NCBI GenBank assembly: GCA_934168005.1
Contig: CAKPMN010000003.1
Coordinates: forward strand, 1 to 64,000
DNA: 64,000 nucleotides
From: an uncultured Bacilli bacterium
Lineage (GTDB): Bacteria; Bacillota_I; Bacilli_A; RF39; UBA660
Reading direction: 5' to 3'
Below, in pieces: positions 1 to 8,904 of this stretch; position 1 is the stretch's first letter; the number at the start of each line of letters is the position of its first letter. The position numbers were made by a program, and so were the translations under genes. The notes under the pieces were generated by a model. That model was not told the DNA's origin, searched no databases, and worked only from the letters and a program-made list of their open reading frames with translations.

Positions 1-57
1 GAAGTTAAGCACTTTTACGGCGAAGATAGTGTAAGCGAAAATAGCAAGTTGCCAATT
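1..57 (+). rRNA. rrf: 5S ribosomal RNA, 3' part
   Basis: The window opens inside a 5S rRNA gene. GAAGTTAAGC at 1-10 is the universally conserved loop sequence of 5S rRNA, and GCCAA at 51-55 is the usual 3' strand of helix I. Between them the helix IV/V region is shorter and more divergent than in Bacillus. The gene is cut by the window edge and is followed by long T tracts (56-88) that probably terminate an rRNA operon lying to the left. Confidence 0.82.
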
Positions 58-88
58 TTTTTTTTGCTTTTTTTTAATTTTTTTTCTA

Positions 89-117
89 TTGAACTCTATT
101 TTTAGGTTTGCTATAAT
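89..117 (+). promoter_or_regulatory. Predicted sigma-A promoter of the tsaE operon
   Basis: TTGAAC at 89-94 and TATAAT at 112-117 are separated by 17 bases and lie just upstream of tsaE, after the T tracts that follow 5S rRNA. Confidence 0.6.
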
Positions 118-133
118 TAGAGTGGTGATATAA

Positions 134-583
134 ATGGAATATAAAATTTCAATAAAAAATGAGCTGGAAATGATTGAATTAGCTCAAAATATAGAATCTG
201 AAAAATTTAAAAATATGGTTATATGTTTAAATGGTGAGCTTGGAAGTGGAAAGACAGTTTTTACTAAAGCCTTTGCTGATGCAATGGAAGTAAAGGAGAG
301 CGTAACTTCACCAACATTTTCAATTATAAAAGAGTATATGGGTGATATGCCTTTGTATCATATGGATGTTTATCGTCTTGATGGCGTGACTGATGGTGTT
401 GGAATCGAAGAATATTTTAATAAAGATGGTGTAGTAATTATTGAATGGGCAGATACAATAAAAGATATTTTACCTGATAATAGATTAGATATAAAAATAA
501 CTGTTACTGGTGAAAATAAACGTAATTTAACAATTAATGCGATTGGTAAAGAATATGAAGAATTATGCGAGGCTGTCTTATGA
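134..583 (+). CDS. tsaE: tRNA t6A biosynthesis ATPase TsaE
   Basis: TsaE is the small P-loop ATPase that energises the TsaB-TsaD complex making N6-threonylcarbamoyladenosine at position 37 of ANN-decoding tRNAs. The 149-residue protein has the family length. A Walker A motif GELGSGKT lies near residue 35, followed by the family signature SPTFSIIKEY and a Walker B-like region ending IIEWAD. It is the first gene of a tight tsaE-tsaB-rimI-tsaD cluster; its stop codon overlaps the tsaB start (ATGA), so translation is probably coupled. A GGTGAT Shine-Dalgarno precedes the ATG. Confidence 0.95.
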   Translation: MEYKISIKNELEMIELAQNIESEKFKNMVICLNGELGSGKTVFTKAFADAMEVKESVTSPTFSIIKEYMGDMPLYHMDVYRLDGVTDGVGIEEYFNKDGVVIIEWADTIKDILPDNRLDIKITVTGENKRNLTINAIGKEYEELCEAVL

Positions 584-1227
584 TAAGCCTTTTTTTAGAT
601 ACTAGCTATCATGATTTAGTAATATCAATCTTTAATTTTAAAAAAGAGATTTATCATAAGACTATACCTAATAATAATGATTTATCAGTTAATTTATTAC
701 CAGAGATAAAAACTGCTTTTGATTCTATAGAAGTTCCAGTTTCATATCTAGAAAAAATTTATATTGTAACTGGTCCTGGTTCTTTTACCGGACTTAGAAT
801 TGGTCTTGCGTGTGCAAAAACGTTAGCATGGAGTTTAAATATAGGAATTGTTGAAATATCTGAATTAGAGTTTCTTGCAACCACAACTACTGATAAAAAA
901 TATATTGCCCCAATAATGGATGCTAGAAGAAATGCTTTGTATGCAGGACTTTATGATTCTAATTTAAACAATATTATTGTTGATTCTTATATAGATAGTA
1001 GTGCTTTTTTAGACGAAGTTGGTAGAAAAGTACCCGTAGAAGATGTAGAATTTGTTAGTTTTGATGAGTTTTCTACAATTAAAGTAGAAAAGCCTAAAAC
1101 TGATGCGGTTAAGATTTTAGAAAAACATTTTCAAGATAAGATTAAAAACCCTCATTTAGTTATACCTAATTATTTAAAGAAAACAGAAGCGGAAGAAAAA
1201 TTAAATGCTAATACACAAAATAACTGA
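580..1227 (+). CDS. tsaB: tRNA t6A biosynthesis protein TsaB
   Basis: TsaB is the inactive TsaD paralogue that scaffolds the t6A-forming complex. The N-terminus ISLFLDTS and the motif GPGSFTGLRIGLA are characteristic of the family. I place the start at 580 (ATGA overlap with the tsaE stop, GAGG 8 bases upstream) rather than at the in-frame ATG at 565, because homologues begin directly with the beta strand containing LDTS. This gives 215 residues. The C-terminal half is variable, as usual. The 3' end overlaps rimI. Confidence 0.93.
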   Translation: MISLFLDTSYHDLVISIFNFKKEIYHKTIPNNNDLSVNLLPEIKTAFDSIEVPVSYLEKIYIVTGPGSFTGLRIGLACAKTLAWSLNIGIVEISELEFLATTTTDKKYIAPIMDARRNALYAGLYDSNLNNIIVDSYIDSSAFLDEVGRKVPVEDVEFVSFDEFSTIKVEKPKTDAVKILEKHFQDKIKNPHLVIPNYLKKTEAEEKLNANTQNN

Positions 1228-1600
1228 AAATGATGTAGATAAAATTAAATTATGGATAAAAAAAGAATTTTCGACAGATACTTTTGAAAATACATTTTCT
1301 ACAACTATAGGCTGTTACGAAGATGATATTATAGCTTTTCTAACATACAGTTTTATGTATGATAGAGCTGAGATAGATTATATATATGTAGATTTAAAGT
1401 ATAGAAAAAATGGCATTGCCCAAGCTTTATTTAATGAGATGATTAATAACATAGGAAATGTTTCAATTTCTTTAGAAGTTAACGTTAATAATGAAGCAGC
1501 AATAGAATTTTATAAAAAGAATGGTTTTAAAATAGTTTCAAAAAGAGAAAAATATTATCAAGATGTTGATGGATATTTAATGGTAAGAGGTGAAGTATGA
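1205..1600 (+). CDS. rimI: GNAT N-acetyltransferase, RimI-type
   Basis: This 131-residue GNAT-fold protein is the usual third gene of tsaB-rimI-tsaD clusters, where RimI acetylates the N-terminal alanine of ribosomal protein S18 in E. coli; other targets are possible. The acetyl-CoA binding segment is visible as [14 protein letters not shown], followed by the motif-B region [19 protein letters not shown] typical of GNAT enzymes. It overlaps tsaB by 23 bases and tsaD by 4 (ATGA), so it belongs to the operon. The substrate is inferred from family and context only. Confidence 0.85.
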   Translation: MLIHKITENDVDKIKLWIKKEFSTDTFENTFSTTIGCYEDDIIAFLTYSFMYDRAEIDYIYVDLKYRKNGIAQALFNEMINNIGNVSISLEVNVNNEAAIEFYKKNGFKIVSKREKYYQDVDGYLMVRGEV

Positions 1601-2601
1601 AAGATACATATATTTTAGCAATAGAATCTAGTTGTGATGAGACAAGCTGTAGCATTGTAAAAAACGGTGCTTATGAAATCTCTAATATTGTTTTGTCCCA
1701 AATTGATGTTCATACATTATATGGTGGTGTTGTCCCTGAAATTGCATCGCGTATGCATATTGAGGTAATAACAAAAGTAATAGAAGAAGCTTTATTTAAG
1801 TCAACTTTAACTATGAATGATATAGATGCGATTGCGGTAACATATGGCCCAGGTCTTATTGGTTCACTTCTTGTAGGTGTTACAGCGGCTAAAACACTAG
1901 CATATGTTTATAATAAACCATTAGTTCCAGTACATCATATAGCAGGACATATATATGCTAATAACTTGGTTTCACCTATGGAATTTCCATTAATGGCTTT
2001 AGTTGTTAGTGGAGGTCATACAGAGCTTGTTTATATGAAGGAAGATTATAATTTTGAAGTAATAGGATCAACTTTAGATGATGCTGTTGGAGAGGTATAT
2101 GATAAAGTTGCCAGAGTAATTGATATTGGATATCCTGGTGGTCCTAAAGTTGATGAATTAGCTCATATCGGCGAAGATACTTATGATTTACCTTTACCAC
2201 TAGATGATTCATCATTTAATTTTAGTTTCAGTGGATTAAAAAGTGCAGTTATAAACTTAAAACATAATGAAGAACAAAGAGAAAATACAATAAGAAAAGA
2301 AGATTTAGCAACATCTTTTCAAAATAGAGTTGTTGAGATAATTACTAAAAAAACTATGCATGCATTAAAAGAATATGATTGTAAAAATTTAATCATAGCA
2401 GGTGGTGTTTCTGCTAATAAAGGCTTAAGAGAGAAATTTAGCAATTTATGCAGTAGGGAAGGTATTAATTTAACTGTTCCAGATCTTAAATATTGTACTG
2501 ATAATGCTGCTATGATAGGAGCAGCTGGATATTATGCATATAAATTAGGAAGAAGAGCGGATTTATCACTAAATGCTAAAGCAACCGATTCTTTAAAATA
2601 A
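1597..2601 (+). CDS. tsaD: tRNA N6-adenosine threonylcarbamoyltransferase TsaD
   Basis: TsaD transfers the threonylcarbamoyl group to A37 of tRNAs reading ANN codons. The protein has the family length (334 residues). It opens with [12 protein letters not shown], carries the metal-binding histidines in HHIAGH near residue 110, and has the ATP-binding segments VVSGGHTE and [10 protein letters not shown] typical of the ASKHA fold. It is the last gene of the t6A cluster and is followed by a bidirectional terminator shared with clpP. Confidence 0.97.
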   Translation: MKDTYILAIESSCDETSCSIVKNGAYEISNIVLSQIDVHTLYGGVVPEIASRMHIEVITKVIEEALFKSTLTMNDIDAIAVTYGPGLIGSLLVGVTAAKTLAYVYNKPLVPVHHIAGHIYANNLVSPMEFPLMALVVSGGHTELVYMKEDYNFEVIGSTLDDAVGEVYDKVARVIDIGYPGGPKVDELAHIGEDTYDLPLPLDDSSFNFSFSGLKSAVINLKHNEEQRENTIRKEDLATSFQNRVVEIITKKTMHALKEYDCKNLIIAGGVSANKGLREKFSNLCSREGINLTVPDLKYCTDNAAMIGAAGYYAYKLGRRADLSLNAKATDSLK

Positions 2602-2627
2602 AAAACTTCAAATGAAGTTTTTTTTAG
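2601..2627. terminator. Bidirectional terminator between tsaD and clpP
   Basis: AAAAACTTCA at 2601-2610 pairs with TGAAGTTTTT at 2613-2622, giving A/T runs on both sides; it serves the converging tsaD and clpP transcripts. Confidence 0.85.
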
Positions 2628-3193
2628 TCTAATATTTTATCAACAAGACCATAATCAACAGCTTCTTTTGCAGTTAAAAAATAATCTCTTTCTGTATCTT
2701 GTTCTATTTCTTTAATGTCTTTTCCTGTATTTTTTGCTAGCATTTGATTTAATTTTTCTTTCATTTTTAATATTCTTTCTGCTGCTATTTTGATTTCTGT
2801 TGCTTGACCTTCTACTCCTCCAAGTGGTTGATGAATCATTACTTCTGAATTAGGTAAAACAAATCTTTTTCCTTTTTTTCCACTGGATAATAAGAAAGCT
2901 GCCATTGATGCTGACATTCCGATGCATATAGTTGATACATCACTTTTAATAAAATTCATTGTATCATATATTGCCATTCCTGCAGTAACACTGCCTCCTG
3001 GTGAATTTATATATAAACTTATATCATTATTGTTAATAGAATCTAAATATAATAGTTCTGCAACTATTGTATTAGCTGATTCATCTTTTATTTCTCCAGA
3101 TAATATGATAATTCTATCTTTTAAAAGTCTTGAATAGATATCGTATGAATATTCTGTTCCACCTTTTTTTTCAATAATACTTGGTATGATCAT
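2624..3193 (-). CDS. clpP: ATP-dependent Clp protease proteolytic subunit ClpP
   Basis: ClpP is the serine protease core that degrades proteins fed by ClpX/ClpC-type ATPases. The catalytic serine is in GMSASMAAF (about Ser96), the histidine is in MIHQPLGG (about His121), and the aspartate lies in DTERDYFL. The oxyanion region SPGGSVTAG is intact. The length of 189 residues is typical. A good Shine-Dalgarno (AGAAGG on the minus strand) lies just upstream of the ATG. It is monocistronic and convergent to tsaD. Confidence 0.96.
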   Translation of the reverse strand: MIIPSIIEKKGGTEYSYDIYSRLLKDRIIILSGEIKDESANTIVAELLYLDSINNNDISLYINSPGGSVTAGMAIYDTMNFIKSDVSTICIGMSASMAAFLLSSGKKGKRFVLPNSEVMIHQPLGGVEGQATEIKIAAERILKMKEKLNQMLAKNTGKDIKEIEQDTERDYFLTAKEAVDYGLVDKILD

Positions 3194-3253
3194 ATTTTAC
3201 CTTCTTTCTACTTTTATATTAGTTATAATTCTTGTTTTTATTCTAAAAAATAT

Positions 3254-3282
3254 GTGACAAAGTTTTAAATATTTGATATACT
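3254..3282 (+). promoter_or_regulatory. Predicted sigma-A promoter of the nucleoside kinase-gap operon
   Basis: GTGACA at 3254-3259 and TATACT at 3277-3282 have 17-base spacing, 31 bases before the kinase ATG. Confidence 0.55.
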
Positions 3283-3312
3283 TATATAGAATAAAAGAAT
3301 AGAGGGAAGCCT

Positions 3313-4974
3313 ATGGAAAAGAAGATTAGTGTAAATTTTAAAGATAGTGAAGTTAAAGAATTTGATTATGGTGTTACTTTATATGAAGTAAGTAAATCTT
3401 TTTCTCAGTATTATAATTATCCTATATTAATTGGAACTATTGATAATGATATAGCTGAATTGTCTGATAAGTTAACTAGAAGCTGTAAGGTTGACTTTTA
3501 TGATCGTAGTAGTGAAGTAGGAAATAGTATTTATTCTAGATCTACTCAATTTTTACTTGTATTAGCGGTAAAAGAGTTATTTGGAAGTAACATAGAAGTT
3601 ACTATTGAACATTCAATTGATAAGGGATATTACTGTGAAATAGAAGGAATAGATATAGATAAACCAAATATATGTGATTTGGAAGATAAAATGCATGAGC
3701 TTGTTAAGGAAGATTTATTAATAAACAAATTTAGTGTTTCAAGACTTGATGCGATGAAATATTTTGAAAAGAAAAAGATGCTTGATAAAGTTAAAGTATT
3801 AAAATACATAAGCAATACTTATATTAATCTATATAATATAAAAGGTTACTATGACTATTTTTATGGTAAACTTGCTTACTCAACTTCTCAAATTGATGAA
3901 TTTAAATTAACTTATATTAAAGGAAATGGTTTTGTTCTTTCTTATCCTACATATTATAATCCAGAATGTACATTAGATTATGTTCATCATCAAATGCTTT
4001 TTGATAAATTCTTAGATTATACTAACTGGGGAAAAAAGGTTGGAATAAGTAATGCGTATGATTTGAATAATGCAGTTTCACAAGGAAAAGCTGGAGATGT
4101 AATTAGATTAGCAGAAGCTTATTATGATAACCAAATTGCTGATATATCAGAAAAGATAGTGTCTAATAGTAATATTAAATTAGTTTTGATTGCTGGTCCT
4201 TCTTCTTCTGGAAAAACAACATCTTGTAAAAAATTAGCTGTAAGTCTTGAAAGCAAAGGGTTAAGACCACATCAAATATCTATGGATGATTATTTCTTTG
4301 ATCGTGATAAAACTCCTAAGTTAGAAAATGGAGAGCTTGATACTGAATCAATAAATGCAATTGATATAACTTTATTTAATAAACATTTAATGAAACTATT
4401 AAATGGTGAGAAAGTTGAAATTCCAACTTATAACTTTGTTTTAGGAAAAAGAGAATATAATGGACGCCACTTACAAATTGGAAAATCTGATATTATTTTA
4501 ATTGAAGGTTTGCACTGTTTAAATGAAGATTTAACTATGGCGATTGATCGTAGTTTGAAATTTAAAATTTATATCAGTCCTTTGACTCAACTTAATATTG
4601 ATAAACATAATCGAATTCATACAAGTGATACTAGAAAGCTTAGAAGAATTGTTAGAGATAATAAGTTTAGAGGTTATGGAGCTAGTGCTACTTTAAGAAA
4701 ATGGAGAGATATACGTGATGGGGAGGAAAAATATATTTTCCCTTATCAAGATGATGCTGATTGTATGCTAAATTCTGCTTTAATATATGAAATAGGTGTT
4801 TTAAAGACATATGCTGAACCACTTTTGTTTAATGTAGAAGAAAGTGATCCTGCTTATCCAGAGGCTTTAAGACTTATTAATTTCTTAAGGAATTTCTTAC
4901 CAATTCCTTCTGAGGATATTCCAAATGATTCAGTTATTCGTGAGTTTATTGGAAATAGTTGTTTTTATAAATAG
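3313..4974 (+). CDS. TGS-domain nucleoside (uridine) kinase-like protein
   Basis: The 553-residue protein combines an N-terminal TGS domain (about residues 1-65), a ThrRS N2/SAD-like middle region, and a C-terminal P-loop kinase of the uridine kinase/phosphoribulokinase family. The kinase part has the Walker A motif AGPSSSGKTT near residue 298 and the motif ISMDDYFFDRDKTP. This architecture is common in Firmicutes and is usually annotated nucleoside or uridine kinase; the natural substrate is not certain. Only 15 bases separate it from gap, so the two are probably co-transcribed. The ThrRS of this same window lacks a TGS domain (see findings). Confidence 0.85.
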   Translation: MEKKISVNFKDSEVKEFDYGVTLYEVSKSFSQYYNYPILIGTIDNDIAELSDKLTRSCKVDFYDRSSEVGNSIYSRSTQFLLVLAVKELFGSNIEVTIEHSIDKGYYCEIEGIDIDKPNICDLEDKMHELVKEDLLINKFSVSRLDAMKYFEKKKMLDKVKVLKYISNTYINLYNIKGYYDYFYGKLAYSTSQIDEFKLTYIKGNGFVLSYPTYYNPECTLDYVHHQMLFDKFLDYTNWGKKVGISNAYDLNNAVSQGKAGDVIRLAEAYYDNQIADISEKIVSNSNIKLVLIAGPSSSGKTTSCKKLAVSLESKGLRPHQISMDDYFFDRDKTPKLENGELDTESINAIDITLFNKHLMKLLNGEKVEIPTYNFVLGKREYNGRHLQIGKSDIILIEGLHCLNEDLTMAIDRSLKFKIYISPLTQLNIDKHNRIHTSDTRKLRRIVRDNKFRGYGASATLRKWRDIRDGEEKYIFPYQDDADCMLNSALIYEIGVLKTYAEPLLFNVEESDPAYPEALRLINFLRNFLPIPSEDIPNDSVIREFIGNSCFYK

Positions 4975-4989
4975 AAAAGAGGATTTATT

Positions 4990-5991
4990 ATGATAAAAGT
5001 TGCTATTAATGGATTTGGACGTATAGGTCGTATAGTTTTTCGTATAATGGAAGAAGATCCTAGATTTGAAGTTGTTGCAATAAATGATTTAACTGATGCA
5101 GAACAACTTGCATATTTGTTAAAATATGATACTTCACATAGAAATTATAGAGTTGATGAAATATCTAATACTGATGATTCTATAATTGTTGGTGGTAGAA
5201 GTATTCGTGTTTATGCAGAAAAAGATCCTATTAATCTTCCATGGAAAGAACTTGGAATAGATGAAGTATTTGAATGTACTGGTTTATTTACTGATAAAGA
5301 AAAAGCTTATAGTCATATTAAAGCAGGTGCTAAGAAAGTTATTATTTCAGCTCCAGCAAAGGGTGATTTAAAGACTGTTGTTTACAATGTTAATGAATCA
5401 ATTTTAGATGGTACAGAAGAAGTTATAAGTGCTGCAAGTTGTACAACTAACTGTTTGGCTCCAGTTTTAAATGTATTAGAGAAAACTTTTGGTGTTGAAA
5501 AAGGTTATATGACAACAGTACATGCTTATACCAATGATCAAGCTATATTAGATGTTGCTCATAAAAAAGGTATAAAGGCTCGCCGTGGTAGAGCGGGAGC
5601 TGCTAATATTATTCCATCTTCAACAGGAGCTGCTAAAGCAATAGGTCTTGTTATTCCATCATTACAAGGTAGATTGTCTGGTAGTGCTCTTAGGGTTCCA
5701 ACTACTACTGGATCTGTTGTTGATTTAACAGTTGAGTTAAAGAAAAATGTAACAGTTGAAGAAGTTAATAATGCTATTAAAGCAAATGTTAATGAAACAT
5801 TAGGATATACTGAGGATCCAATTGTTTCTAGTGATATTATTGGCTCACATTTAGGATCTTTAGTTGATGGATTATTGACTGAAGTATTAGAAGTTGATGG
5901 AAAACAATTGGTTAAAGTTATTGCTTGGTATGATAATGAAATGGGATATAGTTCTCAAATGGTTCGTACAGCAGCATATTTAATGAAATAA
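4990..5991 (+). CDS. gap: Glyceraldehyde-3-phosphate dehydrogenase, type I
   Basis: This enzyme oxidises and phosphorylates glyceraldehyde-3-phosphate with NAD in glycolysis. The NAD-binding start INGFGRIGR and the active-site segment SCTTNCLAP (catalytic Cys near residue 150) are intact, and the C-terminal WYDNEMGYS signature is present. The length of 333 residues is standard. It follows the TGS-domain kinase with a GAGG ribosome site and is not linked to pgk or tpi here. A terminator follows. Confidence 0.97.
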   Translation: MIKVAINGFGRIGRIVFRIMEEDPRFEVVAINDLTDAEQLAYLLKYDTSHRNYRVDEISNTDDSIIVGGRSIRVYAEKDPINLPWKELGIDEVFECTGLFTDKEKAYSHIKAGAKKVIISAPAKGDLKTVVYNVNESILDGTEEVISAASCTTNCLAPVLNVLEKTFGVEKGYMTTVHAYTNDQAILDVAHKKGIKARRGRAGAANIIPSSTGAAKAIGLVIPSLQGRLSGSALRVPTTTGSVVDLTVELKKNVTVEEVNNAIKANVNETLGYTEDPIVSSDIIGSHLGSLVDGLLTEVLEVDGKQLVKVIAWYDNEMGYSSQMVRTAAYLMK

Positions 5992-6010
5992 TTAAATTTA
6001 AAAAATGAAA

Positions 6011-6040
6011 AATAATTTCTTAATAGAAATTATTTTTTTT
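6011..6040 (+). terminator. Terminator after gap
   Basis: AATAATTTCT at 6011-6020 pairs with AGAAATTATT at 6025-6034, followed by T residues to 6040. Confidence 0.85.
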
Positions 6041-6155
6041 AATTGTATATAATATATTTTTCAAACTTAAAGATTCAAAAAATGTTAAATTGTTCATTTT
6101 TAAAATATTTAAGTGTATGTTAAAGTTTATTAGAAGATGTATAGAAAGGAGAGAT

Positions 6156-6338
6156 ATGGAACCGATAAAACCTTCTAAAATATGGGAAAGAATACTTATG
6201 AGTGGTGATTTAGATGAAATAAATTTTTTACTTCATTTAGTGTTAACAGATGAAGAATCTATAAAAGTTATTTTAGAAAGATTAAAACAATTTACAATAG
6301 ATGATTTAGATGTTAAAGTTAATATTAATTGTTTTTAA
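6156..6338 (+). CDS. Small hypothetical protein (60 aa)
   Basis: No family recognised. I start it at the ATG at 6156 because AAAGGAG sits 5-10 bases upstream; the longer reading from 6090 has no such site and would add a basic, AT-driven leader. The predicted protein is a compact, mostly helical and acidic 60-mer rich in Leu, Ile, Asp and Glu, ending in Cys-Phe. It lies alone between the gap terminator and the glyS T-box promoter. It could be a genuine small protein; nothing in context assigns a job. Confidence 0.5.
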   Translation: MEPIKPSKIWERILMSGDLDEINFLLHLVLTDEESIKVILERLKQFTIDDLDVKVNINCF

Positions 6339-6341
6339 CTA

Positions 6342-6501
6342 TTGATTATTTATTTTTAGATGCTATAATATATTTATATATTGAAATGCGATGACTGGCT
6401 TGGAAACCAAGAGCAATATACTATTGAGAGATTCTAGTAGAATAAATAGAGTGGAACCGCGCTTATGCGTCTCTATAAAATGCATGGATCTCTCTTTTTT
6501 T
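6342..6501 (+). promoter_or_regulatory. Glycine T-box leader of glyS with an apparently ultrashort Stem I
   Basis: The promoter is TTGATT (6342-6347), 16 bases, TATAAT (6364-6369, extended by TG). The leader holds the T-box core AGAGTGGAACCGCG (6448-6461), whose UGGA would pair with a UCCA acceptor end as in tRNA-Gly with U73. The terminator is GAGAGAT (6426-6432) paired with ATCTCTC (6488-6494) plus a T run to 6501. ATAGAG (6446-6451) with CTCTAT (6471-6476) can form the antiterminator. Only about 75 bases lie upstream of the T-box core, far too few for a canonical Stem I; a small hairpin TGG/CCA (6396-6398 with 6407-6409) shows GGA in its loop. Regulation by uncharged tRNA-Gly is expected. 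Confidence 0.8.
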
Positions 6502-6517
6502 ATGAAAGGGTGATTAT

Positions 6518-7882
6518 ATGGCTTCAATGGAAGAATTAGTAAATTATTGCAAACAATATGGATATATATTTCAAGGAAGTGAAATATATGGAGGACTTGC
6601 TAATACTTGGGATTATGGTCCACTAGGTTCTAGACTTAAAAATACAGTTAAAGATTGTTGGAGAAAACGTTTTATTCAACAAAGAAATAATGCTTATGAG
6701 GTAGATGCTGATATATTAATGCATCCTAGAGTTTGGGAAGCATCTGGACACGTTGGATCTTTCTCTGACCCTCTAGCTGATTGTAAAGAATGCAAAACTC
6801 GTCATAGAGTTGATAATTTAATTAATGATTTTTCATCTTCATCAATAGGTGATGCTATGAGTAATGAAGAAAGAATGGAATATATTAGAACTAATCATGT
6901 TCCATGTCCAAAATGTGGTAAGTGTAATTTTACAGATGTTAGGGAATTTAATTTAATGTTTTCAACTCAAAGAGGTGTAACAACTGATTCTAAAAACACA
7001 ATTTATTTAAGACCTGAAAATGCACAAGGAGAATATGTTAATTTTTTAAATGTTCAAAGAACTATGAGAGCTAAATTACCTTTTAGTATCGGTCAAATAG
7101 GTAAAGCTTTTAGAAATGAAATAACTCCAGGTAACTTTACTTTTAGAACAATTGAATTTGAACAAATGGAATATCAAACTTTTTGTAAAGAGGGTACTGA
7201 TTTAGAAATATATGAATATTTTAAAGAGTATGGTAAAAAATTCTTTATGGATTTGGGATTACCTGAGGAAAAATTAAGATTTCATGATCATGAAAAACTT
7301 GCTCATTATGCTAAAGCTGCTTGCGATATAGAATACAAGTTTAATTTTGGTTGGGGAGAAATTAATGGTACTCATAACCGTACAAATTTTGATTTAACTC
7401 GTCATCAAGATTATTCTGGAGTTGCTCAAACTTACTTAGATCCAGATACAAATGAAAAATATATACCATATATTATTGAGTCTACTTATGGACTTGATCG
7501 TACAATTTTAGCATTACTTGATGAGGCTTATACAGAAGAAACTTTAGAAAATGGTGATACAAGATTAGTATTAAAATTAAACCCTGTTTTAGCTCCATAT
7601 AAAGTGGCTGTATTACCTTTAATGAAGAAACTTCATAGTGATAAAGCTAAAGAAATATTAGAAGAGTTACAAAAACATTTTATGACTACTTATGATGATG
7701 CTGGTAATATAGGAAAACGTTATCGTAGAAATGATGCGATAGGTACTCCTTATTGCATTACTGTAGATGATGATACCATAAATAATGGAACTGTTACATT
7801 AAGAGATCGTGATACCATGGAACAAATTGTATTACCTTTGTCTGAAGTAGTATCTTATGTAGAAAAAAATATTCAATTTTAA
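6518..7882 (+). CDS. glyS: Glycyl-tRNA synthetase, dimeric (alpha2) type
   Basis: This class II synthetase charges tRNA-Gly. The sequence is the single-chain dimeric type, not the GlyQ/GlyS tetramer: it has N-terminal motif GYIFQGSEIYGG, the zinc-like CxxC pairs CKEC and CPKC, the class II motif 2 region FRNEITPGNFTFRTIEFEQME, motif 3 ending GLDRT, and a C-terminal anticodon-binding domain (LAPYKVAVLPL onward). The length of 454 residues fits. It is the only gene behind the T-box and ends in a terminator. Confidence 0.97.
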   Translation: MASMEELVNYCKQYGYIFQGSEIYGGLANTWDYGPLGSRLKNTVKDCWRKRFIQQRNNAYEVDADILMHPRVWEASGHVGSFSDPLADCKECKTRHRVDNLINDFSSSSIGDAMSNEERMEYIRTNHVPCPKCGKCNFTDVREFNLMFSTQRGVTTDSKNTIYLRPENAQGEYVNFLNVQRTMRAKLPFSIGQIGKAFRNEITPGNFTFRTIEFEQMEYQTFCKEGTDLEIYEYFKEYGKKFFMDLGLPEEKLRFHDHEKLAHYAKAACDIEYKFNFGWGEINGTHNRTNFDLTRHQDYSGVAQTYLDPDTNEKYIPYIIESTYGLDRTILALLDEAYTEETLENGDTRLVLKLNPVLAPYKVAVLPLMKKLHSDKAKEILEELQKHFMTTYDDAGNIGKRYRRNDAIGTPYCITVDDDTINNGTVTLRDRDTMEQIVLPLSEVVSYVEKNIQF

Positions 7883-7886
7883 AATG

Positions 7887-7914
7887 AAAAAGAAATTTTA
7901 TATTTCTTTTTTTA
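7887..7914 (+). terminator. Terminator after glyS
   Basis: AAAAAGAAAT at 7887-7896 pairs with ATTTCTTTTT at 7902-7911, with T residues continuing. Confidence 0.8.
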
Positions 7915-7965
7915 TTATTATGTGTTAAAATGGTTTTATAGTGAAGGAATATAAGGAGGAATAAA

Positions 7966-8379
7966 ATGGGAATTTTAAAAAAATGGATGAATGGTGATGA
8001 TCCAGATGTTTTTTCTACTAATACAGCTGTAGATGAATATTACGAATTAACTCCTGAAGACGCATTACAAGAAAATGATGGAAGAAGCAAAATGATTCTT
8101 TTAGAACCAAGAGCTTATTCTGAATCTCAACAAATAGCTGATCATTTAAAGATGAGAAATACTGTTGTTGTTAACTTAAAAAGAGTTACTTCAGATCAAG
8201 CTAAGAGAATAGTTGATTTTTTAGCGGGAACTATTTATGCAATTGGAGGAGATTTACAAAAAATTGGTAGTGGAATATTTTTATGTACTCCTAACAATAT
8301 AAATATTCAAGGAAAAATTACTGATGAAACTCAAGGAAAAGATATTCATGATAATAGTGATATAAATATTGAGTGGTAG
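7966..8379 (+). CDS. sepF: Cell division protein SepF
   Basis: SepF bundles and anchors FtsZ at the division site. The 137-residue protein has the acidic, poorly conserved linker at the N-terminus and the conserved SepF fold from about residue 40, with [28 protein letters not shown] and [19 protein letters not shown], which are diagnostic. A strong AAGGAGG site precedes the ATG. In B. subtilis sepF lies two genes (ylmG, ylmH) before divIVA; here divIVA follows directly. Confidence 0.95.
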   Translation: MGILKKWMNGDDPDVFSTNTAVDEYYELTPEDALQENDGRSKMILLEPRAYSESQQIADHLKMRNTVVVNLKRVTSDQAKRIVDFLAGTIYAIGGDLQKIGSGIFLCTPNNINIQGKITDETQGKDIHDNSDINIEW

Positions 8380-8390
8380 AAAGGGTAAGT

Positions 8391-8407
8391 GTGCTACTAA
8401 GTAGCAC
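8391..8407 (+). repeat. Inverted repeat between sepF and divIVA
   Basis: GTGCTA (8391-8396) pairs with TAGCAC (8402-8407) around a 5-base loop, ending 2 bases before the AGGG ribosome site of divIVA. There is no T run, so it is not a terminator; it may be a processing or translation-tuning element. Confidence 0.5.
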
Positions 8408-8419
8408 TAGGGTTATAAT

Positions 8420-8878
8420 ATGGAAAAATTTAGTAGAACACTTCGTGGTTATAATCCAGATGAGGTTAATCGCTATTTAGATAAAGTTATTAATCAGGTA
8501 GAAGCTATTATTTCTGAAAACAAGAAAAAAGATGCTAAATTAAATGAACTTTCTAAATTAGAACAAGAAAACGAAAAATTAAAATCTAGATTAGAACAAT
8601 ATGAAAAACTAGAAGAAACTATGAATAAAGCTATATTAATGGCTCAAAAAACTTCTGAACAGATTAAGTTAGCTGCTCATGATGAATCTGAAATTTTGTT
8701 AGAAGAAGCAAAAAAGAATGCTAATCGTATAGTTAATGAAGCATTACTTAGAGCTGAAAAAACAGAACATGAAGCAAATCTACTTAGAAGAAATATTAAT
8801 ATCTTCAAAAAACGTGTTCGCGATATAGTAGAAGCACAATTAGAAGTAGTAGATGAGTTTGATAAGATAGATTTATAA
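8420..8878 (+). CDS. divIVA: Cell division/polarity protein DivIVA
   Basis: DivIVA is a coiled-coil protein that marks negatively curved membranes at poles and septa. The N-terminal membrane-binding domain is recognisable as FSRTLRGYNPDEVNRYLDKV, although its very N-terminus is shorter than in Bacillus. Most of the rest (about residues 25-150) is heptad-rich coiled coil. It lies 40 bases after sepF and is followed by an Ile T-box and ileS, as in B. subtilis, which supports the assignment over the related GpsB (present separately at 22.1 kb). Confidence 0.88.
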   Translation: MEKFSRTLRGYNPDEVNRYLDKVINQVEAIISENKKKDAKLNELSKLEQENEKLKSRLEQYEKLEETMNKAILMAQKTSEQIKLAAHDESEILLEEAKKNANRIVNEALLRAEKTEHEANLLRRNINIFKKRVRDIVEAQLEVVDEFDKIDL

Positions 8879-8904
8879 AACAAATGAAAAAGACGGTACT
8901 ATGA

